DNA from: Bradyrhizobium jicamae
GTDB taxonomy: Bacteria; Pseudomonadota; Alphaproteobacteria; Rhizobiales; Xanthobacteraceae
DNA: 64,000 nucleotides
Assembly (NCBI RefSeq): GCF_001440395.1
Contig: NZ_LLXZ01000194.1
Coordinates: 1-64,000 of the forward strand
Direction: 5' to 3'
Shown here: positions 1 through 8,980 of the stretch, in pieces
Position numbering within the stretch: the first letter of the stretch is position 1
How the letters are laid out: each line of letters opens with the position of its first letter
The notes under the pieces: generated by a model
Told to the model about the DNA's origin: nothing
The model's database searches: none
Seen by the model: only the letters and a program-made list of their open reading frames with translations
Made by a program: the position numbers and the translations under genes

Positions 1-255
1 CGCACGGATCGCCGGCGCAGCGGGCCGCGCCATTGCCGGAGGTGCCGCAGGCCGGGCCATGGCTGGAGGAGGCGCCGCTGGGCGGGCCATCGCCGGTGGA
101 GGTGCCGCAGGCCGAGCCATTGCCGGCGGTGCTGCTGGCGCAGCCATGCCACCTCGGCCATGGCCTCCTCTATCCTGGGCGAATGAACCGGTGCTCAGCG
201 CGATCGCAGAGACACCGACGAGGAATATTGCAACGCGAACGCCGAGCGGAAGCAT
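1..255 (-). CDS. Secreted Pro/Ala-rich repeat protein (5' part only)
   Basis: The reading frame is open from an ATG at 253-255 to the window edge (85 codons), so the C-terminal part is missing. A GAGGGAG ribosome site lies 8 nt upstream. Residues 1-27 look like a Sec signal peptide (hydrophobic AIFLVGVSAIAL core, likely cleavage after SFA). A short Gly/His/Arg stretch follows, then five imperfect repeats of about ten residues built on MARPAAPPPA. I do not recognise the family. The repeats suggest a disordered periplasmic or surface region with any folded domain further along. The start and signal peptide are well supported; no function is proposed. Confidence 0.6.
   Translation of the reverse strand, partial: MLPLGVRVAIFLVGVSAIALSTGSFAQDRGGHGRGGMAAPAAPPAMARPAAPPPAMARPAAPPPAMARPAAPPAMARPAAPAIRA
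10..147. repeat. Imperfect tandem ~30-bp repeat coding MARPAAPPPA units
   Basis: Five adjacent 27-30 bp units encode MAAPAAPPA, MARPAAPPPA (twice), MARPAAPPA and MARPAAPA in the partial secreted protein. The unit length and near-identical DNA suggest slippage-driven expansion. Copy number may vary between strains. Confidence 0.7.
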
Positions 256-381
256 GATCGCAACTCCCTCGTGCTTCGTCGCCCGGAAATTTTAACGCGC
301 CAGTGTAAAAATCGTTCGCTCAGGATTCATGGCTTGCGTTGCGGTCTTGTGACGCGGGACTGGTGCCCTTCGTCGGCAGTC

Positions 382-1602
382 CTAGCTGACCACGCAGGGT
401 ACGTTCAGAAATCCGCGGAATCGCACCCGGCCGCCGCGGACCGGTTCGCCGTCGAGCGCATAATCCGGAAAGCGCGCGAGGAAACGCGAGATCGCAATCG
501 CGCCTTCCAGACGCGCCAGCGCCATCCCGGCGCATTGGTGCGCGCCGGTGCCGAAGGCGAGGTGCCGGTTCGGCGTGCGGCTGACATCAAGACGTTCCGG
601 ATCGGCGAACTGCGCGGGATCGCGGTTGGCCGCGCCGATGCACAGCGTCACCGGCGTGCCTGCCGGCATCGCGATGCCGCCGAGCTCGAACGGCTCGACG
701 GTCATGCGGTTGCCGAGCTGGTTAGAGCTCTCGAACCGCAGCATTTCCTCGACCGCGGTCTTGATCAGCGTAGGGTCCTCGATCAGCCGCCGTTTCTCGC
801 CGGCGTGATGCAGCAGCGCCACCAGCCCGTTGCCGATCAGGTTGGTGGTGGTCTCGTGGCCGGCATTGAGCAGGAAGATGCAATTGTGCAGCAGCTCCTT
901 TTCGGTCAGCCGCTCGCCATTGTCTTCGCCCTGAATGAGCCGGGTCAGCACGTCGCGGTCGGGGTTGCCGGGCTTGGCCCGCCGCCGCGCCACCAGCACT
1001 TCCAGATAGGCGAGGAAATCCTTCACCGCCTTGTTGCCGCGCGCAAAGGCCTCCGGGCCAATCACCGGCTCCAGTGCGCCGAGGATGGCGAGCGACCAGT
1101 CGCGCAAAGGGCCGCGCTCTTCCTGCGGAACGTCGAGCAGATTGCCGATCACTTCGATCGGGATCGCGGTCGCAAAATCCTCGATCAGGTCGACCTTGCC
1201 CTTCGCTGCGATGGTGTCGAGCAGCCGGTCCACCAGCCTGATCAGATCGGGCTCCATGCCGGCAATCGCGCGCGGCGACAGCGCGCCCATGATGAGGCGG
1301 CGCACGCGGGTGTGGGCAGGGGGATCGTTGAAGACGAGGCTGGTAGTGTGATGCTCATAGAGCAGGGAGTCGCCGTACTTCGGCGAGAACTCCTTCTTCT
1401 TGTCCGACGAGAACGCCTTGGTGTTCTTGTAGGCTGCGACCAGATCGTCGTAGCGGGTCAGGAAATATGAGCCGTTCGGCATCCGCTTGATCGGCTCGTT
1501 CTCTCGCAGCGCGCGATAGGTAGGGTAGGGATCCGCATAGAAATCCGGCGTCAGCTTTTCGAGGTCGAAGGTCGCCGCCAGTTCGCGCGTATTCGGGTTC
1601 AT
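382..1602 (-). CDS. Cytochrome P450 (stand-alone, bacterial class I type)
   Basis: A 406-residue monooxygenase of usual length for soluble bacterial P450s. The I-helix oxygen-binding motif AGHETT is at about 247-252, an EEMLR (ExxR) K-helix motif follows, and the heme loop FGTGAHQCAG carries the cysteine ligand at 357. It would need separate ferredoxin and reductase partners, which are not adjacent. The open frame extends 37 codons upstream, but the ATG at 1602 begins the conserved region and leaves room for a promoter with a perfect inverted repeat at 1655-1671. The substrate is unknown. The gene is divergent from the TetR gene at 1904, so shared control is possible. Confidence 0.9.
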   Translation of the reverse strand: MNPNTRELAATFDLEKLTPDFYADPYPTYRALRENEPIKRMPNGSYFLTRYDDLVAAYKNTKAFSSDKKKEFSPKYGDSLLYEHHTTSLVFNDPPAHTRVRRLIMGALSPRAIAGMEPDLIRLVDRLLDTIAAKGKVDLIEDFATAIPIEVIGNLLDVPQEERGPLRDWSLAILGALEPVIGPEAFARGNKAVKDFLAYLEVLVARRRAKPGNPDRDVLTRLIQGEDNGERLTEKELLHNCIFLLNAGHETTTNLIGNGLVALLHHAGEKRRLIEDPTLIKTAVEEMLRFESSNQLGNRMTVEPFELGGIAMPAGTPVTLCIGAANRDPAQFADPERLDVSRTPNRHLAFGTGAHQCAGMALARLEGAIAISRFLARFPDYALDGEPVRGGRVRFRGFLNVPCVVS

Positions 1603-1654
1603 GGCTCGCCGTGCTCGTTGGGAGTCGGGATAAGTCGGCAAATTAGTCGCATGT

Positions 1655-1671
1655 GCAACTATCTTAGTTGC
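1655..1671. promoter_or_regulatory. Palindromic operator candidate upstream of the P450
   Basis: Perfect inverted repeat GCAACTA-TCT-TAGTTGC, 53 bp upstream of the P450 ATG. A third related half-site (AGTCGCA, 1645-1651) pairs imperfectly with TGCAACT (1654-1660). This spacing and TTGC/CAAC composition resemble MarR- or TetR-family operators. Which protein binds is unknown. Confidence 0.5.
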
Positions 1672-1865
1672 CGTCCCGGAGGCGTCAAGCCGGAGCGCTG
1701 GTTCCAGCCTCACGCGTCAGCAGCGCGTTGAGGTTGCGGCCTATCCGGAATGAGCCGAAAGGATGCGTGCTGAACTTCTGAGGAAAACCGTGGTTAAACA
1801 AGGCGATGAGGCTGTGCCTTTGACGCCACCTCGGAATAGAATCCGCTTGGTGCGCTGCAATAGAT

Positions 1866-1897
1866 CCTTGACTTCATCAAGGTGAGTGATTACTCAC
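1866..1897. promoter_or_regulatory. TetR promoter/operator: two adjacent inverted repeats
   Basis: CCTTGA-N5-TCAAGG (1866-1882) abuts GTGAGT-GATT-ACTCAC (1882-1897). A possible promoter, TTGACT (1868-1873), 17 bp, TACTCA (1891-1896), overlaps both, so a regulator bound at 1882-1897 would cover the -10 element. TGAGTGA/TCACTCA palindromes are typical of TetR autorepressors next to RND pumps. The exact promoter is inferred. Confidence 0.55.
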
Positions 1898-1903
1898 GCC
1901 CTC

Positions 1904-2605
1904 ATGTCCAGCCTGCGTATGACCAGTGACTTGCGGCGCCAATTGATCCTGAGCGCCGCCAAGCGATGCTTTGCCCGTAACGGCTTTGCCGGCACCACGA
2001 CCAAGAGCGTGGCGGCCGCCGCGGCTATTTCGGAAGGGCTGTTGTTCAAGCACTTCCCGTCCAAGGCTGCGCTCTATGCCGAAATTCTCGCCGAGGAGTG
2101 CGAGGCTGATCCTGACTTCGCGCACCTGCTCGGTCAGGAGCCGTCAACTGCCACACTGGTTGAATTGGTCAAGGGCATGGTTGGCCATTTCATCGAAGTA
2201 TCCAATGGTTCGGATCAGGAAGAAGCGCAGCGGCTGCGGCTGATGACGACCAGCCATCTCGACGATGGCGAGTTCGCGCGCCTGCTCTACGACAAGATCA
2301 GCGGGCTGATCGGGCCGGTGTTCACCGCATCGATCGAAAGCGCGATCGCGTCTGGCGACGCTGCGCGGATCGGCAGCGATCCGCTCAACCTGTTCTGGTT
2401 CGCGCATCACACCGTGCTGATGGCAGCGCTGACGCGGCTTCCGGCCGTGCCCTGTCTCTCCTACGGCAACGCTCCCGATCTGGAGCGACAACTCTCTCAA
2501 TTCATCCTGCGCGGCATCGGACTTACCGAGGCCGCAATTGCTTCTCATCTGGACGGCGGGCTGTCACCGAATTCGGGACAATCGGTAACTGCGGAAAGTG
2601 CATGA
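1904..2605 (+). CDS. TetR/AcrR-family transcriptional regulator
   Basis: A 233-residue repressor-type protein. The N-terminal helix-turn-helix (about residues 12-55) has the family pattern AAKRCFARNGF, TTTKSVA and ISEGLLFKHFPSK. The C-terminal ligand-binding region is variable, as expected. The frame is open from a GTG at 1886, but that codon lies inside a palindromic operator candidate, so ATG 1904 is preferred; ATG 1919 is also possible because neither has a strong ribosome site. The stop is two bases before the efflux adaptor ATG, so regulator, adaptor and pump form an operon. It probably represses the pump and itself. Confidence 0.88.
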   Translation: MSSLRMTSDLRRQLILSAAKRCFARNGFAGTTTKSVAAAAAISEGLLFKHFPSKAALYAEILAEECEADPDFAHLLGQEPSTATLVELVKGMVGHFIEVSNGSDQEEAQRLRLMTTSHLDDGEFARLLYDKISGLIGPVFTASIESAIASGDAARIGSDPLNLFWFAHHTVLMAALTRLPAVPCLSYGNAPDLERQLSQFILRGIGLTEAAIASHLDGGLSPNSGQSVTAESA

Positions 2606-2606
2606 C

Positions 2607-3800
2607 ATGAATATCGCGACTGAACCCAAACTTTCGGGCAAGCCGTTCACCGACAAACCGCACAAGCGGCCGGTCCGGATGGTGCGCTGGTTCATCATCA
2701 TCGGAACGCTGCTGGCTCTGCTGGCCGGCGGCCTGGTCTGGTTCAACTACTTCCGCGGCAAGATGATCGCGCAGTTCTTCGCCAGCATGAAGCCGCCCCC
2801 GACCAGCGTCAATATTGCCACGGCGAAGTCTGAGATCATTCCGAACCTCCTGACCGCGGTCGGCGATCTCGCCGCCGTGCATCAGGTCAACGTGACCTCC
2901 GACGTGAACGGCCGCATCACCGACATCCAGTTCAAGGCGGGCGCCAGCGTGAAGGCGGGTACGCCGCTGGTGCAGCTGTTCGACGGCCCCGAGCAGGGCG
3001 ACCTCGCCAACTACAAGGCACAGCAGCGCGTGGCGCAGATATCGCTGGACCGCGCCAAGCAACTGGCCGAGCGCCAGGTCGGACCGCAGGCGACGGTGGA
3101 CAACGCCCAGGCTGTGTTCGATCAGGCCAGCGCCGGTATTGCCAAGACGGAAGCCATCATCTCGCAAAAGCTGGTGCGCGCTCCTTTCGATGGTGAACTC
3201 GGCGTTCGCAGAGTCGAGGTCGGACAATATCTGACCGCCGGGACGCAGATCGTCTCGTTGACCGATCTGTCGGTGCTGTTTGCGAACTTCACCGTGACGG
3301 AAAAGGATTCCGGCCAGCTCAAGGTCGGCCAGATCGTCCGTATCGCGGTCGATGCCTATCCGGGCCGCCCGTTCGAAGGCAAGATCACCACCATCGAGCC
3401 GCAGATCGCGACCGAAACGCGCAACATTCGCGTGCAGGCGACGATCCAGAATCCGGACAAGATCCTCAAGCCCGGCATGTTCGCGACGACCACCGTGGTG
3501 TTGCCCGACAAGCCGCCGGTGGTCACCGTGCCCGAAACCGCGGTCGACTACACGCTCTATGGCGACTCGGTCTACCTCGTCAGCGAGAAGAAGGAAGAGG
3601 ATGGCAAGACCAGCCTCACGGTGACGCGGACCTTCGTGCAGACCGGCAACCGCATCGAAGGACGCGCCGAAATCCTGAAAGGGCTGAAGGACGGCGACCG
3701 CGTCGTGGCGGTGGGCCAGCTCAAGCTGCAATCGGGATCGGCGGTGACGGTCTCGAGCGATCCGGTGCCGCCGATTCCGGCGAAGCCGCCGCGCTACTGA
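2607..3800 (+). CDS. RND efflux periplasmic adaptor (membrane fusion protein)
   Basis: A 397-residue adaptor linking an inner-membrane RND pump to an outer-membrane channel. A basic cytoplasmic N-terminus and one transmembrane helix (about 25-48) anchor it; there is no lipobox. Then come the lipoyl/hairpin region (VTSDVNGRITDI, VRAPFDGELGVRRVEVGQ) and beta-barrel and membrane-proximal domains (KPGMFATTTVVLP). A GTG at 2598 is in frame, but ATG 2607 has GGAAAG at proper spacing. It is nearly contiguous with the TetR gene and 118 bp before the pump gene. The substrate cannot be read from the sequence. Confidence 0.9.
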   Translation: MNIATEPKLSGKPFTDKPHKRPVRMVRWFIIIGTLLALLAGGLVWFNYFRGKMIAQFFASMKPPPTSVNIATAKSEIIPNLLTAVGDLAAVHQVNVTSDVNGRITDIQFKAGASVKAGTPLVQLFDGPEQGDLANYKAQQRVAQISLDRAKQLAERQVGPQATVDNAQAVFDQASAGIAKTEAIISQKLVRAPFDGELGVRRVEVGQYLTAGTQIVSLTDLSVLFANFTVTEKDSGQLKVGQIVRIAVDAYPGRPFEGKITTIEPQIATETRNIRVQATIQNPDKILKPGMFATTTVVLPDKPPVVTVPETAVDYTLYGDSVYLVSEKKEEDGKTSLTVTRTFVQTGNRIEGRAEILKGLKDGDRVVAVGQLKLQSGSAVTVSSDPVPPIPAKPPRY

Positions 3801-3918
3801 CGCGCCTGGTAACCGACGATCGCGCGGCCCAGGGGGGGGCGCGCGGACAAAAGACGGGCAGCGGTGTTCTCGAATGAGGCCGCGCCCGAAATGCTGAACT
3901 CAGCGGGATGATCCACAG

Positions 3919-6900
3919 ATGGCCTTCACCGATATTTTCATCAAGCGTCCGATCCTGTCGGTCGTTGTCAGCCTGCTGATCCTGCTGATCGGTCTGCGGG
4001 CCGCCAGCGTATTGCCGATCCGGCAGTATCCGAAGCTGTCGAATACCGTGGTCACCATCACCACCGTGTACCCGGGCGCATCGGCCAACCTGATCCAGGG
4101 CTTCATCACCACGCCGATCGAGCAGGCGGTCGCCTCGGCCGAGGGCGTCGACTACATCACGTCGTCGTCGGTGCAGGGCACCAGCACGATCCAGGTTTAC
4201 GTCAAGCTGAATTTTGACCCGAACCAGGCGCTGACCGAAGTGCTCGCCAAGGTGAACTCGGTCAAATATCTGATCCCGAAGGAATCGAACGATCCCATCG
4301 TGGTCAAGACGACCGGTCAGACCACGGCCGTGATGTATCTCGGATTCTCCAGCGACGAGCTCTCGGGTTCGGCGATCTCGGACTACCTGACGCGCGTGGT
4401 GCAGCCGGTGCTGTCGACGGTCGACGGCGTGGCGTCGGCCGACATTCTCGGCGGGCAGACATTCGCGATGCGCCTATGGCTCGATCCGGTCAAGATGGCG
4501 GGCCGCGGCGTCTCGCCGAGCGATGTCTCGGCGGCGATCGCCGCCAACAACTTCCAGGCCGCGGCGGGGCAAGCCAAGGGCTACTTCATCGTCTCGAACG
4601 TTCAGACGAACACGGACCTGCGGAACCTCGAGCAGTTCAAGAAGATGATCGTCAAATCCAAGGACGGCGGCTTCGTGCGGATCGAGGATGTCGCAACCGT
4701 CGAGCTTGCCGCCCAGAGCTCGGATGCGAGCGTCGCCTTCAGCGGCGAGCGCGCGATCTTCATCGGCGTGCAGGCGACGCCGCAAGGCAACCCGCTGACG
4801 CTGGTCAAGGGCGTGCGCGCGCTGATGCCGGAGATCGAACGCAACCTGCCGCCTTCGATGAAGATGAAGGTGGCCTATGACTCCACCAAGTTCATTCAGT
4901 CGTCGATCGACGAGGTGCAGCACACGCTGATCGAGGCGGTGCTGATCGTCGTGGTCGTGATCTTCCTGTTCCTGGCCTCGTTCCGCTCCGTCATCATTCC
5001 GGTGGTCACGATTCCGCTGTCGTTGATCGGCGTCTGCAGCCTGATGCTGGCGCTGGGCTTCAGCTTCAATCTTCTGACGCTGCTGGCGATGGTGCTGGCG
5101 ATCGGCCTGGTGGTCGACGACGCCATCGTGGTGGTCGAGAACATCCATCGACATCTGGAGGAGGGCAAGACGCCGGTGCAAGCGTCGCTGCAGGGCGCGC
5201 GCGAAATCGTCGGTCCCGTGATCTCGATGACGATCACGCTGGCGGCGGTGTATGCGCCGATCGGCTTTCTCGGCGGCCTCACCGGTTCGCTGTTCCGCGA
5301 ATTTGCCTTCACGCTGGCGGGTTCGGTGATCGTGTCGGGTGTGATCGCGCTGACGCTGTCGCCGATGATGTGCTCGGTGCTTCTCAAGAGTGCGGATGAG
5401 GGACGGTTCGCCAGGCTCGTCAACCGGGTGTTCGGTGCGATGACGCGCTGGTACGGCCGTCAGCTCGACCGTTCCCTCGACTATCGTCCGATCACCGGGC
5501 TGTTCGCGCTGACGATCCTCGGTCTGGTCGGCTTCCTCTATATGAACACCTCCAAGGAGCTGGCGCCGGAAGAGGATCAGGGCATCGTGTTCTCGGTGAC
5601 CAAGGCGCCGAAATACGCCAACATCGACTATGTCGACTTCTATGGCGACAAGCTCGACAAGGCGTTCCAGAAGTTTCCCGAGACCGACCTGACTTTCGTC
5701 CTCAATGGTATCAACGGGCCGCAGGGCGGCATTGCCGGCATGCTGCTCAAGCCGTGGGACGAGCGTAAGCGTTCCTCGATCCAGCTGAAGCCGCTGGTGC
5801 AGGCTGAAATCGGCAAGATCGAAGGCGTCCAGGCATTCGCGTTCAACCTGCCGCCGCTTCCGGGCGGGCCGGGCGGCCTGCCGATACAGATGGTGATCAA
5901 TTCGACTGCCGGGTTCCAGGCTGTCTATGAGCAAATGGCGAAGCTGAAGGAGGCCGCGCGCAAGAGCGGCATGTTCATCGTCTCCGACAGCGACCTCGAG
6001 TTCAACCAGCCGGTGGTGCGCGTCTCCATCGACCGTTCCAAGGCGAGCGACCTCGGCATCAACATGGCGCAGGTCGGCAGCACGCTGCAGACGCTGCTGG
6101 GCGGCAACTACGTCAACCGCTTCAACCTCGAGGGACGGTCCTATCAGGTGATCCCGCAGGTGCCGCGCGGCATGCGGCTGTCGCCGGAATCGCTTGGCGG
6201 TTACTATGTCCCGACCAACACCGGGCAGTTGGTGCCGCTGTCGACCATCGTGTCGATCGAGACGGCGACCGATCCGAACTCGCTGACGCATTACAATCAG
6301 CTCAATTCCGCGACCTTCCAGGCGGTGCCGATGCCGGGCGTGACGGTCGGGCAGGCGGTGGACTTCCTGGAAGGCGAAGCCAAGAAGCTGCCCGCCGGCT
6401 TTAGTCACGACTATCTGGCCGACTCCCGCCAATATGTGCAGGAAGGCAACCAGCTTGCGATCACCTTCGGCTTCGCGCTGATCATCATCTTCCTGGTGCT
6501 GGCGGCGCAGTTCGAAAGTCTGCGGGATCCGCTGGTGATCATGATCAGCGTGCCCATGGCGATCGTCGGCGCGCTGATCCCGCTGTTCTTCGGCGTGGCG
6601 ACCATCAACATCTACACCCAGGTGGGACTGTTGACGCTGGTCGGGCTGATTACCAAGCACGGCATCCTGATGGTGGAGTTCGCCAACGAACTGCAGCTCA
6701 AGGAAGGCCTCGACAAGCGTTCGGCGATCGAGATGGCGGCCCGCATCCGGCTGCGTCCCATCCTGATGACGACGGCGGCGATGGTCACCGGCCTGATCCC
6801 GCTGCTGACGGCAACCGGCGCCGGCGCCGCCAGCCGTTTCTCGATCGGCCTTGTCGTCGTATCCGGCATGTCGATCGGCACGCTGTTCACGCTGTTCGTG

Positions 6901-7014
6901 CTGCCGGCGGTCTATGTCTGGATGGCCACGGACCACCAGGCGAGTGCCGACTCGCAGCGGAACAAGGAGATCGCCGATTTCGACCTCGGCACGCAGGGGC
7001 TCAAGCCGACCTGA
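3919..7014 (+). CDS. RND multidrug efflux permease (HAE1 family)
   Basis: A 1031-residue proton-driven pump of full family length. It begins with the family signature FIKRPILSVVVSLLILLIG, has the two large periplasmic loops (after TM1 and TM7) and TM4 with LVVDDAIVVVENIHRH, whose two adjacent acidic residues carry protons. The C-terminal half has GLITKHGILMVEFANE. It follows the adaptor gene; no outer-membrane factor is nearby, so it probably shares a TolC-like protein encoded elsewhere. A strong terminator follows at once. The 118-bp gap before it contains a run of eight G. Confidence 0.95.
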   Translation: MAFTDIFIKRPILSVVVSLLILLIGLRAASVLPIRQYPKLSNTVVTITTVYPGASANLIQGFITTPIEQAVASAEGVDYITSSSVQGTSTIQVYVKLNFDPNQALTEVLAKVNSVKYLIPKESNDPIVVKTTGQTTAVMYLGFSSDELSGSAISDYLTRVVQPVLSTVDGVASADILGGQTFAMRLWLDPVKMAGRGVSPSDVSAAIAANNFQAAAGQAKGYFIVSNVQTNTDLRNLEQFKKMIVKSKDGGFVRIEDVATVELAAQSSDASVAFSGERAIFIGVQATPQGNPLTLVKGVRALMPEIERNLPPSMKMKVAYDSTKFIQSSIDEVQHTLIEAVLIVVVVIFLFLASFRSVIIPVVTIPLSLIGVCSLMLALGFSFNLLTLLAMVLAIGLVVDDAIVVVENIHRHLEEGKTPVQASLQGAREIVGPVISMTITLAAVYAPIGFLGGLTGSLFREFAFTLAGSVIVSGVIALTLSPMMCSVLLKSADEGRFARLVNRVFGAMTRWYGRQLDRSLDYRPITGLFALTILGLVGFLYMNTSKELAPEEDQGIVFSVTKAPKYANIDYVDFYGDKLDKAFQKFPETDLTFVLNGINGPQGGIAGMLLKPWDERKRSSIQLKPLVQAEIGKIEGVQAFAFNLPPLPGGPGGLPIQMVINSTAGFQAVYEQMAKLKEAARKSGMFIVSDSDLEFNQPVVRVSIDRSKASDLGINMAQVGSTLQTLLGGNYVNRFNLEGRSYQVIPQVPRGMRLSPESLGGYYVPTNTGQLVPLSTIVSIETATDPNSLTHYNQLNSATFQAVPMPGVTVGQAVDFLEGEAKKLPAGFSHDYLADSRQYVQEGNQLAITFGFALIIIFLVLAAQFESLRDPLVIMISVPMAIVGALIPLFFGVATINIYTQVGLLTLVGLITKHGILMVEFANELQLKEGLDKRSAIEMAARIRLRPILMTTAAMVTGLIPLLTATGAGAASRFSIGLVVVSGMSIGTLFTLFVLPAVYVWMATDHQASADSQRNKEIADFDLGTQGLKPT

Positions 7015-7039
7015 GCTTTTTCGCCGGGAACGATCGCGG

Positions 7040-7074
7040 GCGACGGCAGCGGAAATCGCTGCCGTCGCTTTTTT
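7040..7074 (+). terminator. Rho-independent terminator after the RND operon
   Basis: Perfect 11-bp GC-rich stem (GCGACGGCAGC, 7-nt loop, GCTGCCGTCGC) followed by six T, 26 bp after the pump stop codon. Confidence 0.93.
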
Positions 7075-7144
7075 ATGTCGGGGATGGAACTCCGGCGACG
7101 CCGTCGGCTCTCCATGCTAGGAAACTAGAAAAAAGGGAGCCAGC

Positions 7145-7888
7145 ATGACCAGTGACTTTGCAGCCGGAAACTACCGCTTCATTCCAGCCGTGTTTCAATA
7201 CTCCGGTGGGGTAGCCGCCAATCCCGGGTATGAAATCGAGCGGGTGCGCTTCGATAAATGGGTGCCGCTCGCCGAGGGATTTGCGCAGATCGCAAAATAC
7301 ATTCAGGCGGCGGGGCGGCCGCTGACCTCATTCTGCGCCTGCGAGCTCCGATCGCCGGCCGCCTTCACCGACGAGGGCTTTCGCAATTTCAACCTGCACT
7401 ACGTCAAGACGCTGGCGGAGTGGGGCATATACGACGGCACGACCAACCCGGTGGCGCGCAGCAATGTCTGCCCGGAGATAGAGCCGCCCGCCGAGCCGTC
7501 GTTCCATGCCTTTTCATTCACGCGGCCGAGCCAGGGCACGACGCCGAGCTTCGTGATCGCAGGCAGTGGCGAATCGCAGGAGGGCAACGCCAGCTACGCC
7601 GAGCGTACGGTCCGTTACCGCGACATCAGCCCCGAGGGCATTGCCGAGAAGGTCCGCTACGTCGCCGGCGTGATGGAGCGGCGCATGGGCGAGTTCGGGG
7701 TCGGCTGGAAGGATGCGACTGCTGTGCAGACCTATACCATCCACGATTTCCATCACGTCTTCGCCGATGCACTGGTTCGCCGCGGCGCCGCGCGTTCGGG
7801 GTTGAGCTGGCATTTTGCCCGGCCGCCGGTGATCGATCTTGAGTATGAGATGGATTGCCGGAGGGTGATGAGGGAGATGGTGGTTTAG
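7145..7888 (+). CDS. RidA/CnbZ-like conserved protein
   Basis: A 247-residue protein with GGGAG seven bases before the ATG. The overall pattern (SFCACELRSPAAF early, YRDISPEG mid-way, TYTIHDFHHVFAD near the end) resembles the family that includes the 2-amino-5-chloromuconate deaminase CnbZ and is distantly RidA-like. This assignment is from memory of the family, so the reaction (deamination of an enamine or 2-aminomuconate-type compound) is tentative. It stands alone between the RND terminator and a convergent gene. Nothing nearby suggests an aminoaromatic pathway. Confidence 0.6.
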   Translation: MTSDFAAGNYRFIPAVFQYSGGVAANPGYEIERVRFDKWVPLAEGFAQIAKYIQAAGRPLTSFCACELRSPAAFTDEGFRNFNLHYVKTLAEWGIYDGTTNPVARSNVCPEIEPPAEPSFHAFSFTRPSQGTTPSFVIAGSGESQEGNASYAERTVRYRDISPEGIAEKVRYVAGVMERRMGEFGVGWKDATAVQTYTIHDFHHVFADALVRRGAARSGLSWHFARPPVIDLEYEMDCRRVMREMVV

Positions 7889-7930
7889 CCGAACAAGGGC
7901 GTCGGCTATTGCTAGCGCGTCAGCCGCCGT

Positions 7931-8884
7931 TCAGTCATGAACGAAAAGCCCCCGCTTTGTTGCATCAAAGGTCTTGCCCGCAATCGCTGCCGGGTCCTCG
8001 GCTGTGAAGATGATCTCGATACCTCGGACCGTGTCGATGACATCGGGAGGGACCTCGGTCTTCCGGAAAGCGCCAAGGTACCAGCCGGCACCGCTGTTGG
8101 ACCATTCCCGGTCGCCGGGGCGCTTTGACTTTTGTTCCCGTGTCCAGCCTATGTGCGCGACCTGCTCGTTCCCCGGTATGCGACGTACTTCCCGCATGAA
8201 CGACTGAACCAGCGCGAGCGCAGCATCGCTCAGCCTTACCGAGCCTTGGGGCGGGGCCCCTTTGCGGAAGGCTGCGTCGCTCTCGGCCGCGCGGGGCTGC
8301 TCCGGAACCGCTTCCAGCATCTTCGCAAACAGGTCAGGATAGGCGTCGAGCGCGACCTGGCTTGCGAATGAGAGTTCGGCGGCAGCATCGATGAATGGCT
8401 CCAGTGCTTTCGTGGCGGCGCTCTGATCGACGGACCGGTCAACCCTGTCCCCACCGAGTTTGGCGATGTCTTTCTGAAGGCGAGCTATCTCGTCGTTGAG
8501 TCGGATGGCGGGTATTCGTTCGATATCGCGTGGTGTCGCGTGGAATGTCTTCGCAATGGCCTGCCGCTGCGAGGCAAGCGCAATGTTCGGATGGGCGCGA
8601 TAGATCGGGCCGATGATGCTGTCGTAGAGATCGGCACGAATAGAGTCGGATCGCGAGCCTTCATCGCCAGCACTGGCCAGGAGGCGGCAGGCGTTGTGAA
8701 CATGCTTGATCACATAGACCGCACCGCGGCGGCTGATCTGAAGCGGCGCAACTGGCTTTGCGGAGATTTTCACCCGGCAAGGATCACTAGTCGTGATTAG
8801 CTTGCTGTTGGGAAGGTCCAGCTCCGCGGCGTGGGCAAGCACGGCCGATCCCCAGATCAGGATCGACGCTATGACGATGCGCAT
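7931..8884 (-). CDS. Secreted protein of unknown function
   Basis: A 317-residue protein starting at ATG 8884 with a clear signal peptide (MRIVIASILIWGSAVLAHA, cleavage before AELD). The open frame runs 23 codons further upstream, but those residues do not look like a leader. A helical middle rich in Ala/Asp/Arg follows. The last 85 residues (GNEQVAHIGWT to TKRGLFVHD) look like a separate beta-rich domain, vaguely like the HesB/IscA fold but without its cysteines. It sits downstream of the long transporter operon after a 96-bp gap and is convergent with the CnbZ-like gene. No function is claimed. Confidence 0.7.
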   Translation of the reverse strand: MRIVIASILIWGSAVLAHAAELDLPNSKLITTSDPCRVKISAKPVAPLQISRRGAVYVIKHVHNACRLLASAGDEGSRSDSIRADLYDSIIGPIYRAHPNIALASQRQAIAKTFHATPRDIERIPAIRLNDEIARLQKDIAKLGGDRVDRSVDQSAATKALEPFIDAAAELSFASQVALDAYPDLFAKMLEAVPEQPRAAESDAAFRKGAPPQGSVRLSDAALALVQSFMREVRRIPGNEQVAHIGWTREQKSKRPGDREWSNSGAGWYLGAFRKTEVPPDVIDTVRGIEIIFTAEDPAAIAGKTFDATKRGLFVHD

Positions 8885-8980
8885 GAGATGCCCCACGGAA
8901 AGCTGCAACCGGCCATGCAGAAGGTCGCCGCTTTCCGTAAACAAATCATGCACTTCGAGGTTGCGATTTGACCGATGCGC

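Larger units (their letters stand above)
1603..1903. other. Divergent intergenic region between P450 and TetR genes
   Basis: No coding frame is convincing across these 301 bases. The region holds a 7-3-7 palindrome near the P450 end and two stacked inverted repeats next to the TetR start, described separately. The middle (about 1700-1860) shows nothing recognisable. Confidence 0.6.

Noticed and set aside
4474-6936. Long open frame of 820 codons on the minus strand
   Set aside because: It lies wholly antisense to the RND permease, whose motifs are unambiguous. The product is His/Arg/Asp-rich low-complexity, typical of a GC-rich antisense frame.
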